64,000 nucleotides of DNA, taken from the NCBI GenBank assembly GCA_003615045.1, contig ML014113.1, positions 186,001-250,000 of the forward strand. The letters are read 5' to 3'. Source of the DNA: Caulochytrium protostelioides. Lineage: Eukaryota > Chytridiomycota > Caulochytriomycetes > Caulochytriales > Caulochytriaceae. A program made the position numbers and the translations under genes. A model generated the notes under the pieces. It was not told where the DNA came from and did no database searches. It saw nothing but the letters and a program-made list of their open reading frames with translations. This document shows positions 29,609 through 41,700 of this stretch, piece by piece. Position 1 is the stretch's first letter. Every line of letters starts with the position of its first letter.

Positions 29609-32008
29609 TTAAGCGGCGCCGAGCTGGATCAGAGCTCCCGAGAGCATCGTCCAGCCGACCAGCAGCGTGGTGCTCCCCATGATGGCGCGGCGCGCCGTCG
29701 CCAGTGCGGGTTGCGGCGCCACCTGCTGTGCCACGAGGCTCTGCACGACGACATCCAGCACGTGCTCCCCATCCAGCGTATGCGCCGGCAACGCATTAAG
29801 GAACGCGAGCCCGAGCGTCAGACTCAGCGTGAAGTGCAGCCACCGCTCGACGACATAGGGCCACCCGCTGGGGCTGGCGTGCCGGTGCGGCCGTGCCCAC
29901 AGCGTGCCCACCCGCACTCCGGCATACAGCCGCTTCGGTTGCCCGAGAAACGCGACCGTGCGGCGCTGCGTAGCCGCCGTCGGAGCCGCGGCCGTCGGCA
30001 TTGCCGGCACGCGCACGGCGAGCTCCAGCACGAGCAGCCGCTCGGTGGGCAGTCCGCCACCGCCCGCACGGGTCGCTTGCAGATCGAGCTGCAGACAGGC
30101 GTCGCCGGGACGCGGGCACGCGGCGGCGCGGCGGCAGCGCGGGGCCCATGCGGCGCTGACGGCCTCGTCGCGGTCCGGCGGCGCCGCGGGGGCGTCCCCG
30201 ACCGCGTGCAGCAACGGGAAGCAGACGTGCGAGGAGACCGTGGCTTCATCCCAGCCTGCGTCGTCGTCGCCGTCGGCCGACGGCGCGTCGGGCGCCGCGC
30301 GGCGGAAGCACTGCAAGCCGCTCGCCGCGGCGGCGGCGTCGGGCGGCGCTGCGGACGCGGGATCGTGGTGGCAGCAAGCGTCCGCGGCCTGCGCCGTCGC
30401 CGCGAGTTCGTGCGCGGCGATGCAGAACCCCAGCGTCGGGTCGGCAGCGTCCTCGTCCGCGTCGAGCCGGTCGTCGGCCGTGTCGGCGGCGCCCGCGGGG
30501 CGGAGCGGCTGGACGGGCGGCATGCCGAGCTGCCCCGTGGCGGCGGCGGCGAGCAGGACCTCCCAGTCGTCGAGGGACCTGACCGCGAGCCCGTTGACGC
30601 GCCGGATGATCACGCCGGCCGCGACGGGGGCGCCCGCGGCGACGGCGCGGTCGACCTCGATGACAGCAACGCCCGACGGCGCGTCGCCGTCCAGCGGACC
30701 CAGGCGGGTATACCCGCCGCCGAGAGCGCTCGCGACGGCGGGCAGCGCCGCGAGCGCCGCCATGATGCCCGCGGCCAGCACGAGGTTGTGCCAGACGCCG
30801 CCGCAGGCGATGCGGATCTGGTTGAGCGGCCGCAGGGCGCGCAGCGCCGGGACGCTGAGGTCGACGAACGCGCCCGGGTAGAACACCACGAGCGACATGC
30901 CGGCGGCCATGACGGGCACGGCCTCGGCGGCCGCGGCGACCGCGTGGCCCAGCTCGTGCACGCACCCGCTCACCAGCAGGGCCGTCACGTAGTGTCCGGC
31001 GGCGGCGAGCGGGATCGTGACGCCGGGCAGCAGCGTGACGACGAGCCGGCCCGTCGGGTCCTGGGAGGTCGGGTGGCCGCCGGCCGCCATCGCCGTCGCG
31101 CCCTGGAAGAGCGAGCCCGTGGAGATGCGGAGCGCCGTGCTGCGCCACCCTGCGCCGGGTCGCGGGCGGTCGGCCCAGCCGGCGGCGAGGCCGTGCGCAG
31201 GCGTCGCGGCGGGCGTCGCGGGCAACCCCGCGCTCGGCGTGGCGAGCCCGAGCAGCGCGGTCGTGTTGTGCCACGCGCTGCGCGCCATGACGACGTAGGC
31301 CACGAGCGCGACGACGGCAACGGCGACCACCCCGAGCGTGTAGAACGCCTGCGTGAGGCGCGCGAGGGCGCGGCGCCGCGCGAGGAGGGACGAGATCTGG
31401 TGGGCGACGCGGGCGCCCCCGGATGCGATGTAGAAGAGCGTGAGCGGCGTATGGTAGAGGCCACTGGGCGGCACGACGGCGCTTCCGGAGGAAGTCCCCG
31501 TGCTCATGCCCATCATGAGGCTCACGCTGGGGTCGCTGTTTGGATAACGGCCACTGCCGCCGCCGTAGACGTCGCCGCCGCCGTGGCCGCCGTGGCCGTG
31601 ACCGTAGCTGCCGCTGATACCGTCGCTGTAGCAAGCGTCAGGGTCGTCGCCCTCGAAATCGCCGGCCGAGACGGCGCTCATGCGGCGTGTCAGAGTTGCG
31701 TGCCGCATGGCGGGCGTCGTGTTGGGCGCCGGGAGCCGTGCATCGTCGTCGTCGTCGTGGCCGTCGCGGCCGAGACGCCCGAAGTGGGCTATGCCAGCAC
31801 TGACGACGCTACTGCTGCCGGCGAGATGGCCGGGAAGCCCGTATGCGGGTACGGCATGGGCGAGCATGTCCCCCACCGACCGGCGCGCTTTGGCGCTGGC
31901 GAGGGGCCGGCCATACCCGGGGTGCGGTGGGATATCCCAGTATCGAAAGAGCAGGTGCTTGAGCAGCCAGAAGCCGGCGACGAGGGCGACGGGGCCGAGG
32001 AAGCCCAT
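29609..32008 (-). CDS. Site-2 protease (M50 membrane metalloprotease)
   Basis: A 799-residue polytopic intramembrane protease, the family that releases membrane-bound transcription factors such as SREBP. The zinc motif HELGHAVAAAAEAVP (HExxH near residue 350) and the second site NALPAHTLDGEHVLD (near 740) are both intact. A PDZ-like segment (VAVIEVDRAVAAGAPV, VIIRRVNGLAVRSLDDW) sits between them at about 438-495, as in eukaryotic S2P. An N-terminal membrane helix opens the protein (MGFLGPVALVAGFWLLKHLL). It is about 280 residues longer than human MBTPS2, because of an N-terminal Gly/His/Asp-rich loop and Ala-rich inserts. ATG 32008 is the only ATG in this N-terminal frame. Confidence 0.9.
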   Translation of the reverse strand: MGFLGPVALVAGFWLLKHLLFRYWDIPPHPGYGRPLASAKARRSVGDMLAHAVPAYGLPGHLAGSSSVVSAGIAHFGRLGRDGHDDDDDARLPAPNTTPAMRHATLTRRMSAVSAGDFEGDDPDACYSDGISGSYGHGHGGHGGGDVYGGGSGRYPNSDPSVSLMMGMSTGTSSGSAVVPPSGLYHTPLTLFYIASGGARVAHQISSLLARRRALARLTQAFYTLGVVAVAVVALVAYVVMARSAWHNTTALLGLATPSAGLPATPAATPAHGLAAGWADRPRPGAGWRSTALRISTGSLFQGATAMAAGGHPTSQDPTGRLVVTLLPGVTIPLAAAGHYVTALLVSGCVHELGHAVAAAAEAVPVMAAGMSLVVFYPGAFVDLSVPALRALRPLNQIRIACGGVWHNLVLAAGIMAALAALPAVASALGGGYTRLGPLDGDAPSGVAVIEVDRAVAAGAPVAAGVIIRRVNGLAVRSLDDWEVLLAAAATGQLGMPPVQPLRPAGAADTADDRLDADEDAADPTLGFCIAAHELAATAQAADACCHHDPASAAPPDAAAAASGLQCFRRAAPDAPSADGDDDAGWDEATVSSHVCFPLLHAVGDAPAAPPDRDEAVSAAWAPRCRRAAACPRPGDACLQLDLQATRAGGGGLPTERLLVLELAVRVPAMPTAAAPTAATQRRTVAFLGQPKRLYAGVRVGTLWARPHRHASPSGWPYVVERWLHFTLSLTLGLAFLNALPAHTLDGEHVLDVVVQSLVAQQVAPQPALATARRAIMGSTTLLVGWTMLSGALIQLGAA

Positions 32009-32548
32009 GGCGGCGGCGGCGATGACGCTGCGCGGAGGCGGACCTATCGGCGGACGGCGATGCGCCGCGGACCAGGCGCGACGAGACGGATCAGGAGGGC
32101 GGCGCCGCCGGTGGCGGACATACTGAACGCGGGAGGCCGCCGCGATGCAGTTCAGGAGCGCCACGGTCACCTGGAGGTGGGCCGCGGGCCGGGTCGGGCG
32201 CCTCCGGGTGACGGGCGCAGAGGCGTGCGCCGTGACGCGACGGATCCGATCAAGACCCCGGAACGCGTGCCAGTCAACGGATCGTCGCGTCGGCTCGAAG
32301 GCCGTGGAAGGAAGGAACGCGGCTAGGGAGGGCTAAGCCACGGCGTGGCCACGTGCCGGCGCGCGGCGGCCTCCGCTCGGGCCACCCACCTGCGGATCCA
32401 GGCGCGGCCGCGTCGGGCGAAACTCCGACAACCGACGCGTGGCACGGCCGCCACGACGGCGGCCAGCTGCGCCCGGCGAGCCCCACGCGTCCTCTGGCAG
32501 CGCGGATCCATGCCGATCGTCGCCACTGCGTGCGGATGACCGCGGTCG

Positions 32549-32571
32549 CCCCGAGCCGAGCCGAGCCGAGC
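32549..32571. repeat. CCGAG pentanucleotide microsatellite
   Basis: About four tandem CCGAG units in the S2P / PTH2 intergenic region. Confidence 0.85.
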
Positions 32572-32910
32572 TGCGCGCGGCCTCCGCTGTTCTCCGTGGG
32601 CCGCGACGGCGACACTGTGGCGTGCGCACAGGACCCCGCTGCCCGGCCGTCCGGCCGCCCACGCCGCGGGGATAAAGAAAGGGCCGTGCGCGGGCCCATA
32701 CCGGCGGGATGCTGCGCGGGCGGCGTATCACGGCGCTGGCGGCGATAGCCCAGCGTGACATGGAGCGCCGCAGGGGCCGCAGCGACGAGCAGCCGTGCGC
32801 TGCGCCAACGCGGGTGATCCTCGTCGCGCTCGACGCTACCGACCGTCGTCCGACGCTCGACGCTCGACCATCGCTGCCATCCCCCCCGTTAGCTTCTCCA
32901 GCGAGCGCTG

Positions 32911-32962
32911 CCGCTCCGCTCCGCTCCGCTCCGCTCCGCTCCGCTCCGCTCCGCTCCGCTCC
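32911..32962. repeat. CTCCG pentanucleotide microsatellite
   Basis: Ten tandem CTCCG units end about 65 bp before the PTH2 start codon and probably lie in its promoter or 5' UTR. The array stays open as an APLRS repeat in the PTH2 frame but has no ATG before it. Confidence 0.95.
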
Positions 32963-33025
32963 CTGAAACCCCGCCACGCGCTCGTGTCGCTCGTGCTGCT
33001 GCTGCTGCAGGTGCTGCCACAGCCC

Positions 33026-34274
33026 ATGCAGGACACGCTCCGCCCGTTGCGGGACGTGGCCGCCGCCCTGGCCGCCGAGACGCATGCGGCCCTCGCGCGC
33101 ATCGGCACGCTGACGCCCTTCCAGCGGCAGATGCTGCTGACGTTCGCGATGCTGATCTGCTTCCTGGCTTACCGCCTCGGGCGCCGCGCCGGGTCCGCGG
33201 CGGCCGTCTCGCGGCTCGTCAGCGCAGGGACGCCGCTCGCGCGCGCCGCGGGCGCCGACGCGGCCGCCCGCGTCTCGGCGCCGGCGCCCACGGACGCTCG
33301 CATCAAGGAGGCGCTGAGTGTGCTGCGCCTCGTCCGCGACGGCATCTCGAGCCGCCGCCCAAGCACCAAGATCGCGCACCGCATGTACGGCCGCCAGTAC
33401 AAGATGGTCTTTATCGTCCGCGGCGATTTGGGCATGGGCAAGGGCAAGATTGCGGCGCAGGTCGGCCATGCCTGTCTCGGCGCCTACAAAAACGCGCTCG
33501 CTTATGACCCCGAGGTAGGCTTTCGTCTCGTCGATGCATCGAGTCATGGCCTGTCGTCGATCCATGACGGGGGGCTCTTCCGGAGAAATTAGAGTGGAAT
33601 CGTTTGCTCACCTCTGCCCTACTCTGTTCTGCTTGCTGTTGTGATGGTTACAATGCTTGAAAAACCTGCAAACACACATACGGTGTTCTCCTCTCCATAT
33701 GCACTCATGCAGGCCAACGCCATTTGGGAGAAGCGCGGCCAGATGAAGGTCGTGCTGCGAGGCAACGGCGAGGAGGAACTGTAAGTTCAACACCGACCTG
33801 GATGACGGCTTCACGACTAACCCCGACGCCCCGACCTTGTCTTCCATACTTTCCTAGCAACTCACCTTTTTTTGCGATGACGATTCGTTGGTCTGCCTGC
33901 TTTCTCTGCTACAATGGCACCCCCGATGGGTCGTCTCGATTCGATTCCTCCGCGTCAAGCTTCGAGAAGCAAGCCGAAGCCCGTGCGCTCGGGCTTATTA
34001 CGGAGGTATGTAGTATCGCCGCCTCTGATACGGCCTGCCATCGTAGTGGCAGATGCCCAGAACTGCCCTGCTTGATAAACCGATGGTATGAAGCTTCCGC
34101 GACCCTTTCCTGGACTCACCCGGGTCTTGTTTTGTGCATTTTTTTTTGTTCATGTAGCTTATCTGTGACGCGGGCCGCACGCAGATCGCCGAGTCGACCT
34201 ACACCGTGCTGGCGATTGGCCCCGGCCCGCCCGAGTTGATCGACAAGGTGGCCGGCTCGTTCAAGCTGCTGTAA
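33026..34274 (+). CDS. PTH2: Peptidyl-tRNA hydrolase 2, four exons
   Basis: It hydrolyses peptidyl-tRNA to recycle tRNA; the animal orthologue is anchored to mitochondria. Exons 33026-33514, 33713-33780, 33960-34005 and 34158-34274 give 239 residues. Near the N-terminus is a membrane segment ([19 protein letters not shown]). The Pth2 domain covers about 130-239: [43 protein letters not shown] (exon 2), [14 protein letters not shown] (exon 3), then [20 protein letters not shown] and [18 protein letters not shown] (exon 4). All junctions are GT-AG and restore the domain in frame. The start is the first ATG in the exon 1 frame; a further upstream exon cannot be excluded. Confidence 0.9.
33515..33712 (+). 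other. PTH2 intron 1
   Basis: A 198-bp, phase-0 intron with donor GTAGGC and acceptor CACTCATGCAG. It joins AYDPE to ANAIWEK and is clearly AT-richer than the exons. Confidence 0.85.
33781..33959 (+). other. PTH2 intron 2
   Basis: A 179-bp, phase-2 intron with consensus donor GTAAGT and acceptor CCGCGTCAAG. It splits a Leu codon and joins GEEE-L to FEKQAEA. Confidence 0.88.
34006..34157 (+). other. PTH2 intron 3
   Basis: A 152-bp, phase-0 intron with donor GTATGT and acceptor CATGTAG after a long T tract. It joins GLITE to LICDAGRTQ. Confidence 0.9.
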
Positions 34275-35737
34275 ACGTCCCATCCCTGCGATGCCTTTTG
34301 AGCCGTTATTCGTCGACCGGTGCGGCGCTATATGGCCGCGAGGCACGAGAGGCCAAGCCACGGCGAGGATGCACCCAGCTTCTACGCAGTATACAAGCAT
34401 GAATACATTTTCGTCGACCGTCCTATGGACCCATGGCACCTCTCTCTGGCGGGTGAAGTGGGAGCTAAGCATGTTCTGCCGGTCATGACGTGATTTTCTC
34501 AGCCGAGAAGCTCCGTGGGGGCTGCGGAGCAGTTTGCGTGGACAAGAAGGCTTAGGCGCACACATGCTGCGGCCGCAAGACGCGCAAAAGTGGGCAACAT
34601 CCCGCCGATGCCGGCCGCCATAGGAGAGTTAAGGGCACCGCTGGTGCAAGGGCACCAGCATCTTCGCCTCGCCGCCCCAGACCAGCCGGAGGGGTCGGAG
34701 TATGTGGCCTTGCGCTGCGCAGGGCTGCATATGGGATATAAGAGTGGACGCAGCCATCACCACGAAGCGACACGGCGCCACGACACTGGTACCCGTTTCC
34801 GGTGGGCCGTCAGCGAGGATCCTGTTCGGAGCTCGTGCCGGCGGATCATGCTGACATATGGCGTCGTGTGCGGTAGCGCATGGATCTGACGAACGGAACG
34901 CACTCCACCTACGAGTCCAGACCTCGGTGTGAGCGTGACATTGCGATATTCCCTGCCTCGCCACGTGCTCGTCGCCAGACTCCGACAGCATATACCCGGA
35001 AAGTCTCCTATCGCCCCTGGCCTTTCTATCGCCCCTGAAGCCCCCCCTGAAGCCGACTTCAGCCAGCCGTGGCTTCGTGGCCGCAAAAGCATCTGTGGCG
35101 TGACGCCGGCGCGGCCGGGCTGAAGCGGGCTGGAAACCTGCCGATCCGGGGCTGGACGGTGTCTTTGGCAGTGATACCAGCGTATGACGACACGTGACCA
35201 GTGTGACACGAGAACGACGGGGTCTGGCGCTACTTGATCGTGTGCCTGTGGCAACAAGCTTTCTGACGGGGCCGACCCATCGGTCTCACCCACGTGCAAG
35301 CGTCTGCGTCGCTGCGGGTGCGTCAGTGACGGAGTCCCATACCGGCCACCTGCGGATCCGGCAGAAACACCGGAAGCGACGCAGCACACGCGCCCCCCGC
35401 GTCTGGCCCGCCCATCTGCTCGTACCCCTGGTATACCTGTATACCTGTCGTATACCTGTCATTCCGCATGCTCATCTGCCGTCTCGCTCTGACGCGCACG
35501 ATACGACCCCATCATCCGCATCGTCCGCATCATCAGCTCGCCGCCTTCGCTGCACTTTTCGGACGTTGTGCCTCATCCGTTCATATCCCTCATAGAGACG
35601 CGAGCGCAGCACCTCCCTTGGCCTCGTTCTATCTCCAGCACCGCACAGCGGTCGCCAAAAGCGCGTGACCAACCGGGACCCACCCAGCGGCGACCCTCTC
35701 CGCGCTGGTCAGACGGGTCCGACCCGCCGTTCTCACC
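34275..35737. other. Intergenic region between PTH2 and the ABC transporter
   Basis: About 1.46 kb of more balanced composition than the genes around it. Small open frames are present on both strands, but none has a recognisable domain. No RNA gene was seen. Confidence 0.5.
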
Positions 35738-38700
35738 ATGCTGCCGCCGTCGCCGTCGCCGCCATCCGGGTCCGTCCGGCCGCGCGGCCGCCAGGAGGTC
35801 GCTTCGCCGTCCGTGCCCTCGGCGTCGACGTCGGCGGCGCACCGCACCCCCCGGGGAAGGGCGTCCCTGACCGCGCCAGCGCCGGCGCCGGCCGTCACCT
35901 CGTCCCGCCTGACGCCCGCGGCCGCGACGCCCCGGGCCACGCGCCGCGGCGGCGGCGGCCGTTTCGCCGTGCCCTCCGAAGAGTCGCCGGACGGCTACTT
36001 CCCGGCCACGGCGCAGATCGTCGTCTCGCCGCCCGAGACGCCCGTGCTCGACCACGCCGCGTCCGCCGCGTCCTCGCTGCGCTTCTTCTACCCGCCGCGC
36101 GCCGACACGCTGTTTGCCGCCATCTCGAGCGGCGCGACGCCGCCGGCCCTCGCGGACCCGGCGCCCGGCGGCGGCGACGCCATCACGGCCGCCACGCCGC
36201 GGCCGAGCGCCGGCGGCCACCCGCACACGGCGTCGTGCCGCACGCCCCAGCACTACCCGCTCCCGAGCCTCGCCGAGCACCAGCAGCGCGCGCTGCGCCG
36301 ACAGCGCACCAAGGAGCTCGCCGCCGTCCGGCCCGACCAGTTCGGCAAGCTGCTGGCCGACGAGCCCGATCCCGTGCCGCGGATCCCCTTCAAGTTCGTC
36401 AGCCTCCGCCGCAAGCGCAGGAGAGACCCGCAGACGCCGGCGGCGGCCGGCGCCGTCTATGCCCCGGCGACCCCGGGAGGCCCCGCGGGGCCGTGGTCGG
36501 CGGCGGCCGCCGCCGCCGCGCTGCCGCGCATGCCGCGGGGACCCCGGGCCGACCCCGCCGTCGCTACTGCCGCTGCCGCTACGGCGGCCGCGGAGACGGC
36601 GGCGGCCGCGGGCGGCGTGGACCCGGAGGCGATCCTGACGCCCGCGCTTCCGTCGGCCGCCGAACGCGCGCTCGCCCTGCGCCAGCTCGCGGCCGACACG
36701 ACGCCGCCGCCCCTCGCGACCCAGCCCTCGCTGGCGACGCCGGCCACCGCCGTCGTGCCCGGCTCGACCGACCCGTCGTCGGTGCTGACGCTCCACATGC
36801 CGTCCAATGCCTCGCACGCCGCGGCGTCGGAGCCGCTGTTTGCTGGCACAGGCACGACGGGCACGTCGGGCACGGCCGCTGCGCCGGGCGGGATGGCCCG
36901 CGTCTCGACGGACAGGCCGGTCAAAGCGCCGCCGACGCCCGTCCATCTGCGGCTTTCCAATCTGGGCAACCTCGAGCCCGATATGACGCCCGACGTGCCC
37001 GCGGCCGCGCCGATGGTCCACGTGGTTCATCGCCCCAGCTATCTGCGCGTGCTGCTGCGCTTCGCGACCCCGCTGGATGGCGTGTTGATGGTGCTGGGCA
37101 CCGTGTGCGCGATCGCGACCGGCGTCTTTGTGCCGATCCTGATTATGCTGTTCGGCAACTTTATCAACAAGCTCGGCAACCTCGATCCGTCGACGTTCGC
37201 CTCGTTCGAAGGCAGCGTCAACCATACCTCGCTGCAAGTCGTCTACCTCGGGATCGGCACCTTCTTTGCGTCCTCAGGCATCTGCTGGAAGCTGACGAGC
37301 GAGACCACGGGCCGACGCTTGCGCGAGGCGTATATCCGCGCGGTCATGCGCCAGGATGTCGGTTTCTTTGACAGTGTCGGCGCTGGCGCCGTCAGCGCCC
37401 ACATCATGGTCGACTGTCGCTTGGTCCAGGACGGCACCGGCGAGAAAGTGGCGAGCTTCATTATGCACTTGACCATTTTTGTTGCGGGCTTCGTCGTCGC
37501 CTTGGCCTTCATCTGGAAGCTCGCGCTCGTGCTGTCTATCATTATTCCGCTGCTGGTCTTGGTCGTCTCGGGTCTCGGCAGCATCATGCGCACGTATACG
37601 CGCCGCCAGATGAGCGTCTATGCGCGCGCCGCCGACCTAGCGGAAGAAACGTTCAGCACGATCCGCACGATCACGGCATTTATGGCGCAGAAGCGCATGA
37701 GCAGTCTGCACAACCGCATGATGACTCGCGGCGAACGCTACGGCCTGCGCAAAGAAGCGGTCAACAGTCTGATCTGGGGGCTCCAGACGTTCATTACCTA
37801 TTCGAGCTACGCGCTCGGGTTCTGGTATGGCGCGCGCCTCGTCTCCCAGAACGACGCCGACGCTGGCAGCGTCGTCATTGTCTTCTTTACGGTGCTGGTG
37901 GCCGCGTTTGCGATCAGCAGTCTCTCGGTGGAGCTCACCGCCTTCAGCGCCGCGACGACCGCGGCGTCGGCGCTGTTCGCGACGCTCGACCGCGAGCCGC
38001 CGATGGACGTCAGCGCCGACGCGCCGGGCTACCGTCCTGAGACGACGAAGGGTCAGCTCTCGTTCAAGGGCATCGCCTTCCGGTACCCGGACCGCCCGGA
38101 GGTCCAGGTGCTCAAGAACTTTGACCTCGAAATTCCGGCGGGCACGTCCTGTGCGCTGGTCGGCGTCAGCGGTAGCGGCAAGTCGACGATCGTCGCGCTG
38201 CTGGAGCGTTTCTATGACCCGGACGCCGGCACGATCACGCTCGACGGAACGAAGCTCCAGGACTACCAGCTGTGCTGGCTACGCCAGCAGATCGGCTATG
38301 TCCAGCAGGAACCGGTCTTGTTCGGCGCGACGGTGACCCAGAACGTGGCCTACGGGTTGATCGGGCACCCGGCCTGGCACGCGTCGCCGGAGGAGCAGCG
38401 GCCCATGATCATCGAAGCGTGCAAGATCGCCTGCGCGCACGACTTTATCATGGCGATGACCGACGGGTACGATACCTTCCTCGGCGACGGCGGCATGCTC
38501 AGCGGCGGCCAAAAGCAGCGCGTCGCGATCGCGCGCGCCATCATCAAGAACCCTCGGATCTTGCTGCTCGATGAAGCGACGTCGGCGCTCGATACGGCGT
38601 CCGAATTCGAAGTCCAGCGCGCCATCGATCGCGCCGTCATGGGCCGCACGACCATCTCCGTCTCGCACCGCCTCTCCACCATCCGTGGCTGCGACAACAT

Positions 38701-41700
38701 CGTCGTGATGGACAAGGGTCGCATCCTCGAGGCCGGCACCCACGAAAGCCTCATCGCGCGTCGCGGCGTCTACAAACACCTCGTCGAGTCGCAGGCGATT
38801 TCGGTCCAGACGCTCGGCGGCGACTTGCCCACGAGCCCCGGTCCCGGCGCGATTCCCGCGTCGCCCACCATGCGCCACGTCTGGTATGGCGCGGGGCGGC
38901 CCGCCTCCCACCGTCAGACCACCCATCCGAAGCTGCTGCGCGGGGACGCCACGGTGCGTTCCCGTCTGAGCGCCCGAACGCCCCAGTACCCGGTCTATCG
39001 CCGCACCTGGGGCGGCGACACGCCGCCCGAGAGCATCGTCGGCGAGTCTGTGGCGACGCCCCGCGGCGACCATGGGCACCACGGGCACCATGGCCATGGC
39101 CACGGCCACGGCCACGGCCCGGCCAAGCCGAAAGCGAGCCTGGAGATGCGGCAAGCGCGTGCCGCGAGCCGCAACTGGATCGACGGCGTCGGCTCGCCGG
39201 CGCCAGCGCCGCGTCCGAATCCCCACCCGCGGCTCAAATCGCAAGCGAGCTCCTTCCGCCAGCGCGAGCTGGGCATCAATGCGATGCTGTCGAGTCTGCG
39301 GCGCTCGCTCTCGATCCATGCTGAGGACGAACGCGACGAGCTCCGCCGTTCGCGCGGAGCCCCAGACTCCACGCTCGCCGAGATGGCGCTGCGCCGCTCC
39401 GCGACGGCCGCGCCCGACATCAACAACGACATGGTCGCGAGCCTCCGCCGCTCCGTCTCCTCGGCCGACAACGGCAGCGCCTCGACGTCCGGATCGGTGC
39501 ACTACCCGGCGATTCCGCCGCGCGACGTGCTGCTATTCCACTCGGCCGATGACAGCCAGACGGCGGCGGCAGCGGCGGCGGCGACCCCCGGCCAGCCGCG
39601 GCAGGGCAAGACCGTCACGATCGCCGACGACACGACGTCGATCGCGTTCGCGCCGACCGGGAGCGACACGCCCGACGCGGTCGGATCACCCGCCACGCTC
39701 GGCATGGGCATCCCACTCCCGCCGCCGGGCAGCCCGCCCGTCCACCGGCGGCCCCAGACGCGCCGTCTGCTCGCCGCCTCCTCGGCGACGACGCTCGATA
39801 CGCTCGCGGCCACCGCCAACGTGGGCGTGAGCGCGGCGGCGACGCGCAAGGCGGCGGCGGCCGCCTCGCCTCACCATATAATGCAGGGCATGATCACCTC
39901 GCCGTCGATGCCGTCGACCGGTGTTGCCGCGCCCGCGGCCGTGGCGCCCGCCGCCGAGCCCCACCCGGGCATGGTCAACTCGCTGTCCCAGCAGACGCTC
40001 GCGCCGCCGCCGTCGGCGTCGGCGTTGCCCGCCACGCCGGTGTACCCGCTGCGCATGTCGACGGACGGCCGCCTGCTAATCGACGAGTCGCAGGACGGCG
40101 GCGACGCGGCCAAGGCGGGTGAGGCGTCGCTGCCGCCGCAGACGGCGCTCGCGGCCCGATGGCCGGTCTGGCAGCGCGCGCTCCGCGTCTTCCAGCTCGG
40201 CCACGCCGCGCCCGCGCACTACCCGCACGCCGGCGGCGCCGTCGGCGTCGCGAGCGAGGGGCCGCTGTCCGATGAGGCGACGGCCCACTGCGCGCACGAC
40301 GCCGCAGACGCTTTGGCGAAGGCCGAGGCGCCGTCGGCGCATCCGCAGCAGACGAATCAACAGGTCGAAGAGGCGATCGCGGCCGTGACGGCCGCCACGA
40401 TCGCGACCGAGTGCGATGACCCGGCCCAGCTGGAGATGCTGCTTGGGCAGCGCGGGCGGTTCGCGCAGGCGCGGCAGGTGCTGCGATGGGCCAAGCCACA
40501 AGCCGGCTGGCTCGCGCTGGGCATGTTGTGCTCGATCGTGTTTGGCGCGACGCAGCCCGTGTTCGCGATCCTGTTTGGCTCGCTCGTCAGCAACCTGTTT
40601 GCCCAGCACCGCACGCCTGAGGAGGTCGCCGAGTTCCGCCGCGTCGCCAACGGGTGGATCATCTGGTTCTTTATCGTCGCCGCCATCGAGAGCGTCGTTA
40701 ACGCCGTGCGCCACATGGCGTTTGGGTACGCGTCGCAGAAGCTCGGTACAAAACTCCGACAGCTGTACTTTGCGGCACATCTGCGCCAGGAGATCGCGTG
40801 GTTTGACCTCGAGGACAACGCGACCGGCGTGCTGGTCAGCAACCTGCAGAGCCACCCGCAGCTCGCGCAGTCGCTGATCGGCGTCGTGCTCGTGACCGTC
40901 GGCGAGTTCATGGCGCTCTGCGTCTTTGGCATCGCGATTGCCCTCTTTTTCTCGTGGCGTCTCGGTCTCGTGTTGCTGAGCACCATGCCTCTCATTGTGC
41001 TCGTGCACAAGCTGCGCATGTACCTGTACGAGCGGGGCATGATCACCGTCCGCAAGTACTACGAGGACGCGACGCAGGTGGCCTGCGAAGCGGTGGCCCG
41101 CCACCGCACGGTTGCGTCGCTCACGCGCGAGGCCCATGTGGTCGAAACGTACCACCGCTGTCTTGAGAAGCCGCAGCGCATCGGCCGCGCGTTTGCGTTC
41201 TCGTCATCCTTCTTTGACGCGCTCGCCCAGACGATCATGTACCTGATGTGTGCACTCGCGTTCTGGTACGGCGGCCGCCTGACGGTCCGCTTCCAGGTCG
41301 AGTTCAAGGCGTTCATGATCTCGTTCATGGCGATTGTGTTCACGATGCTCAGCGTCGGCCGCATCTTCGGATGCCTCCCCGACATCAGCAAGGTCGGTAG
41401 CGCTGCCGCGAATATCTTTGACCTGATCCACCGAAAAACGCAGGATGACTGCGAGGACGAAGCGCTGCTTGCCAAGAAGCTGCAGCTCCAGGTCAACCAG
41501 CAGCGTCGCGTCGCGCTGATGGCGTCGGGCCTGCCGAAGCCGACGCCGCAGGAGCAGGCGTTCATGGCGCTCCCGCACGGCGTGATGCGTTTCACGCTCA
41601 AACTGGAGACCGTCCAGCCGCGCATCCGCTTCGAGAACGTCCGCTTCAGCTACCCGGCGCGCCCCGAGCAGCCCATCCTGACGGGCCTGGATCTCGCGAT

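Larger units (their letters stand above)
32009..33025. other. Divergent intergenic region
   Basis: About 1 kb between the S2P homologue (-) and PTH2 (+). It holds a CCGAG pentamer run at 32549-32571 and a CTCCG run at 32911-32962, directly upstream of PTH2. Confidence 0.6.

Noticed and set aside
29711-32326. 871-codon plus-strand frame opposite the site-2 protease
   Set aside because: The protease strand carries HELGH and NALPAHTLDG in proper order. The antisense product is Arg/Asp/His-rich without motifs.
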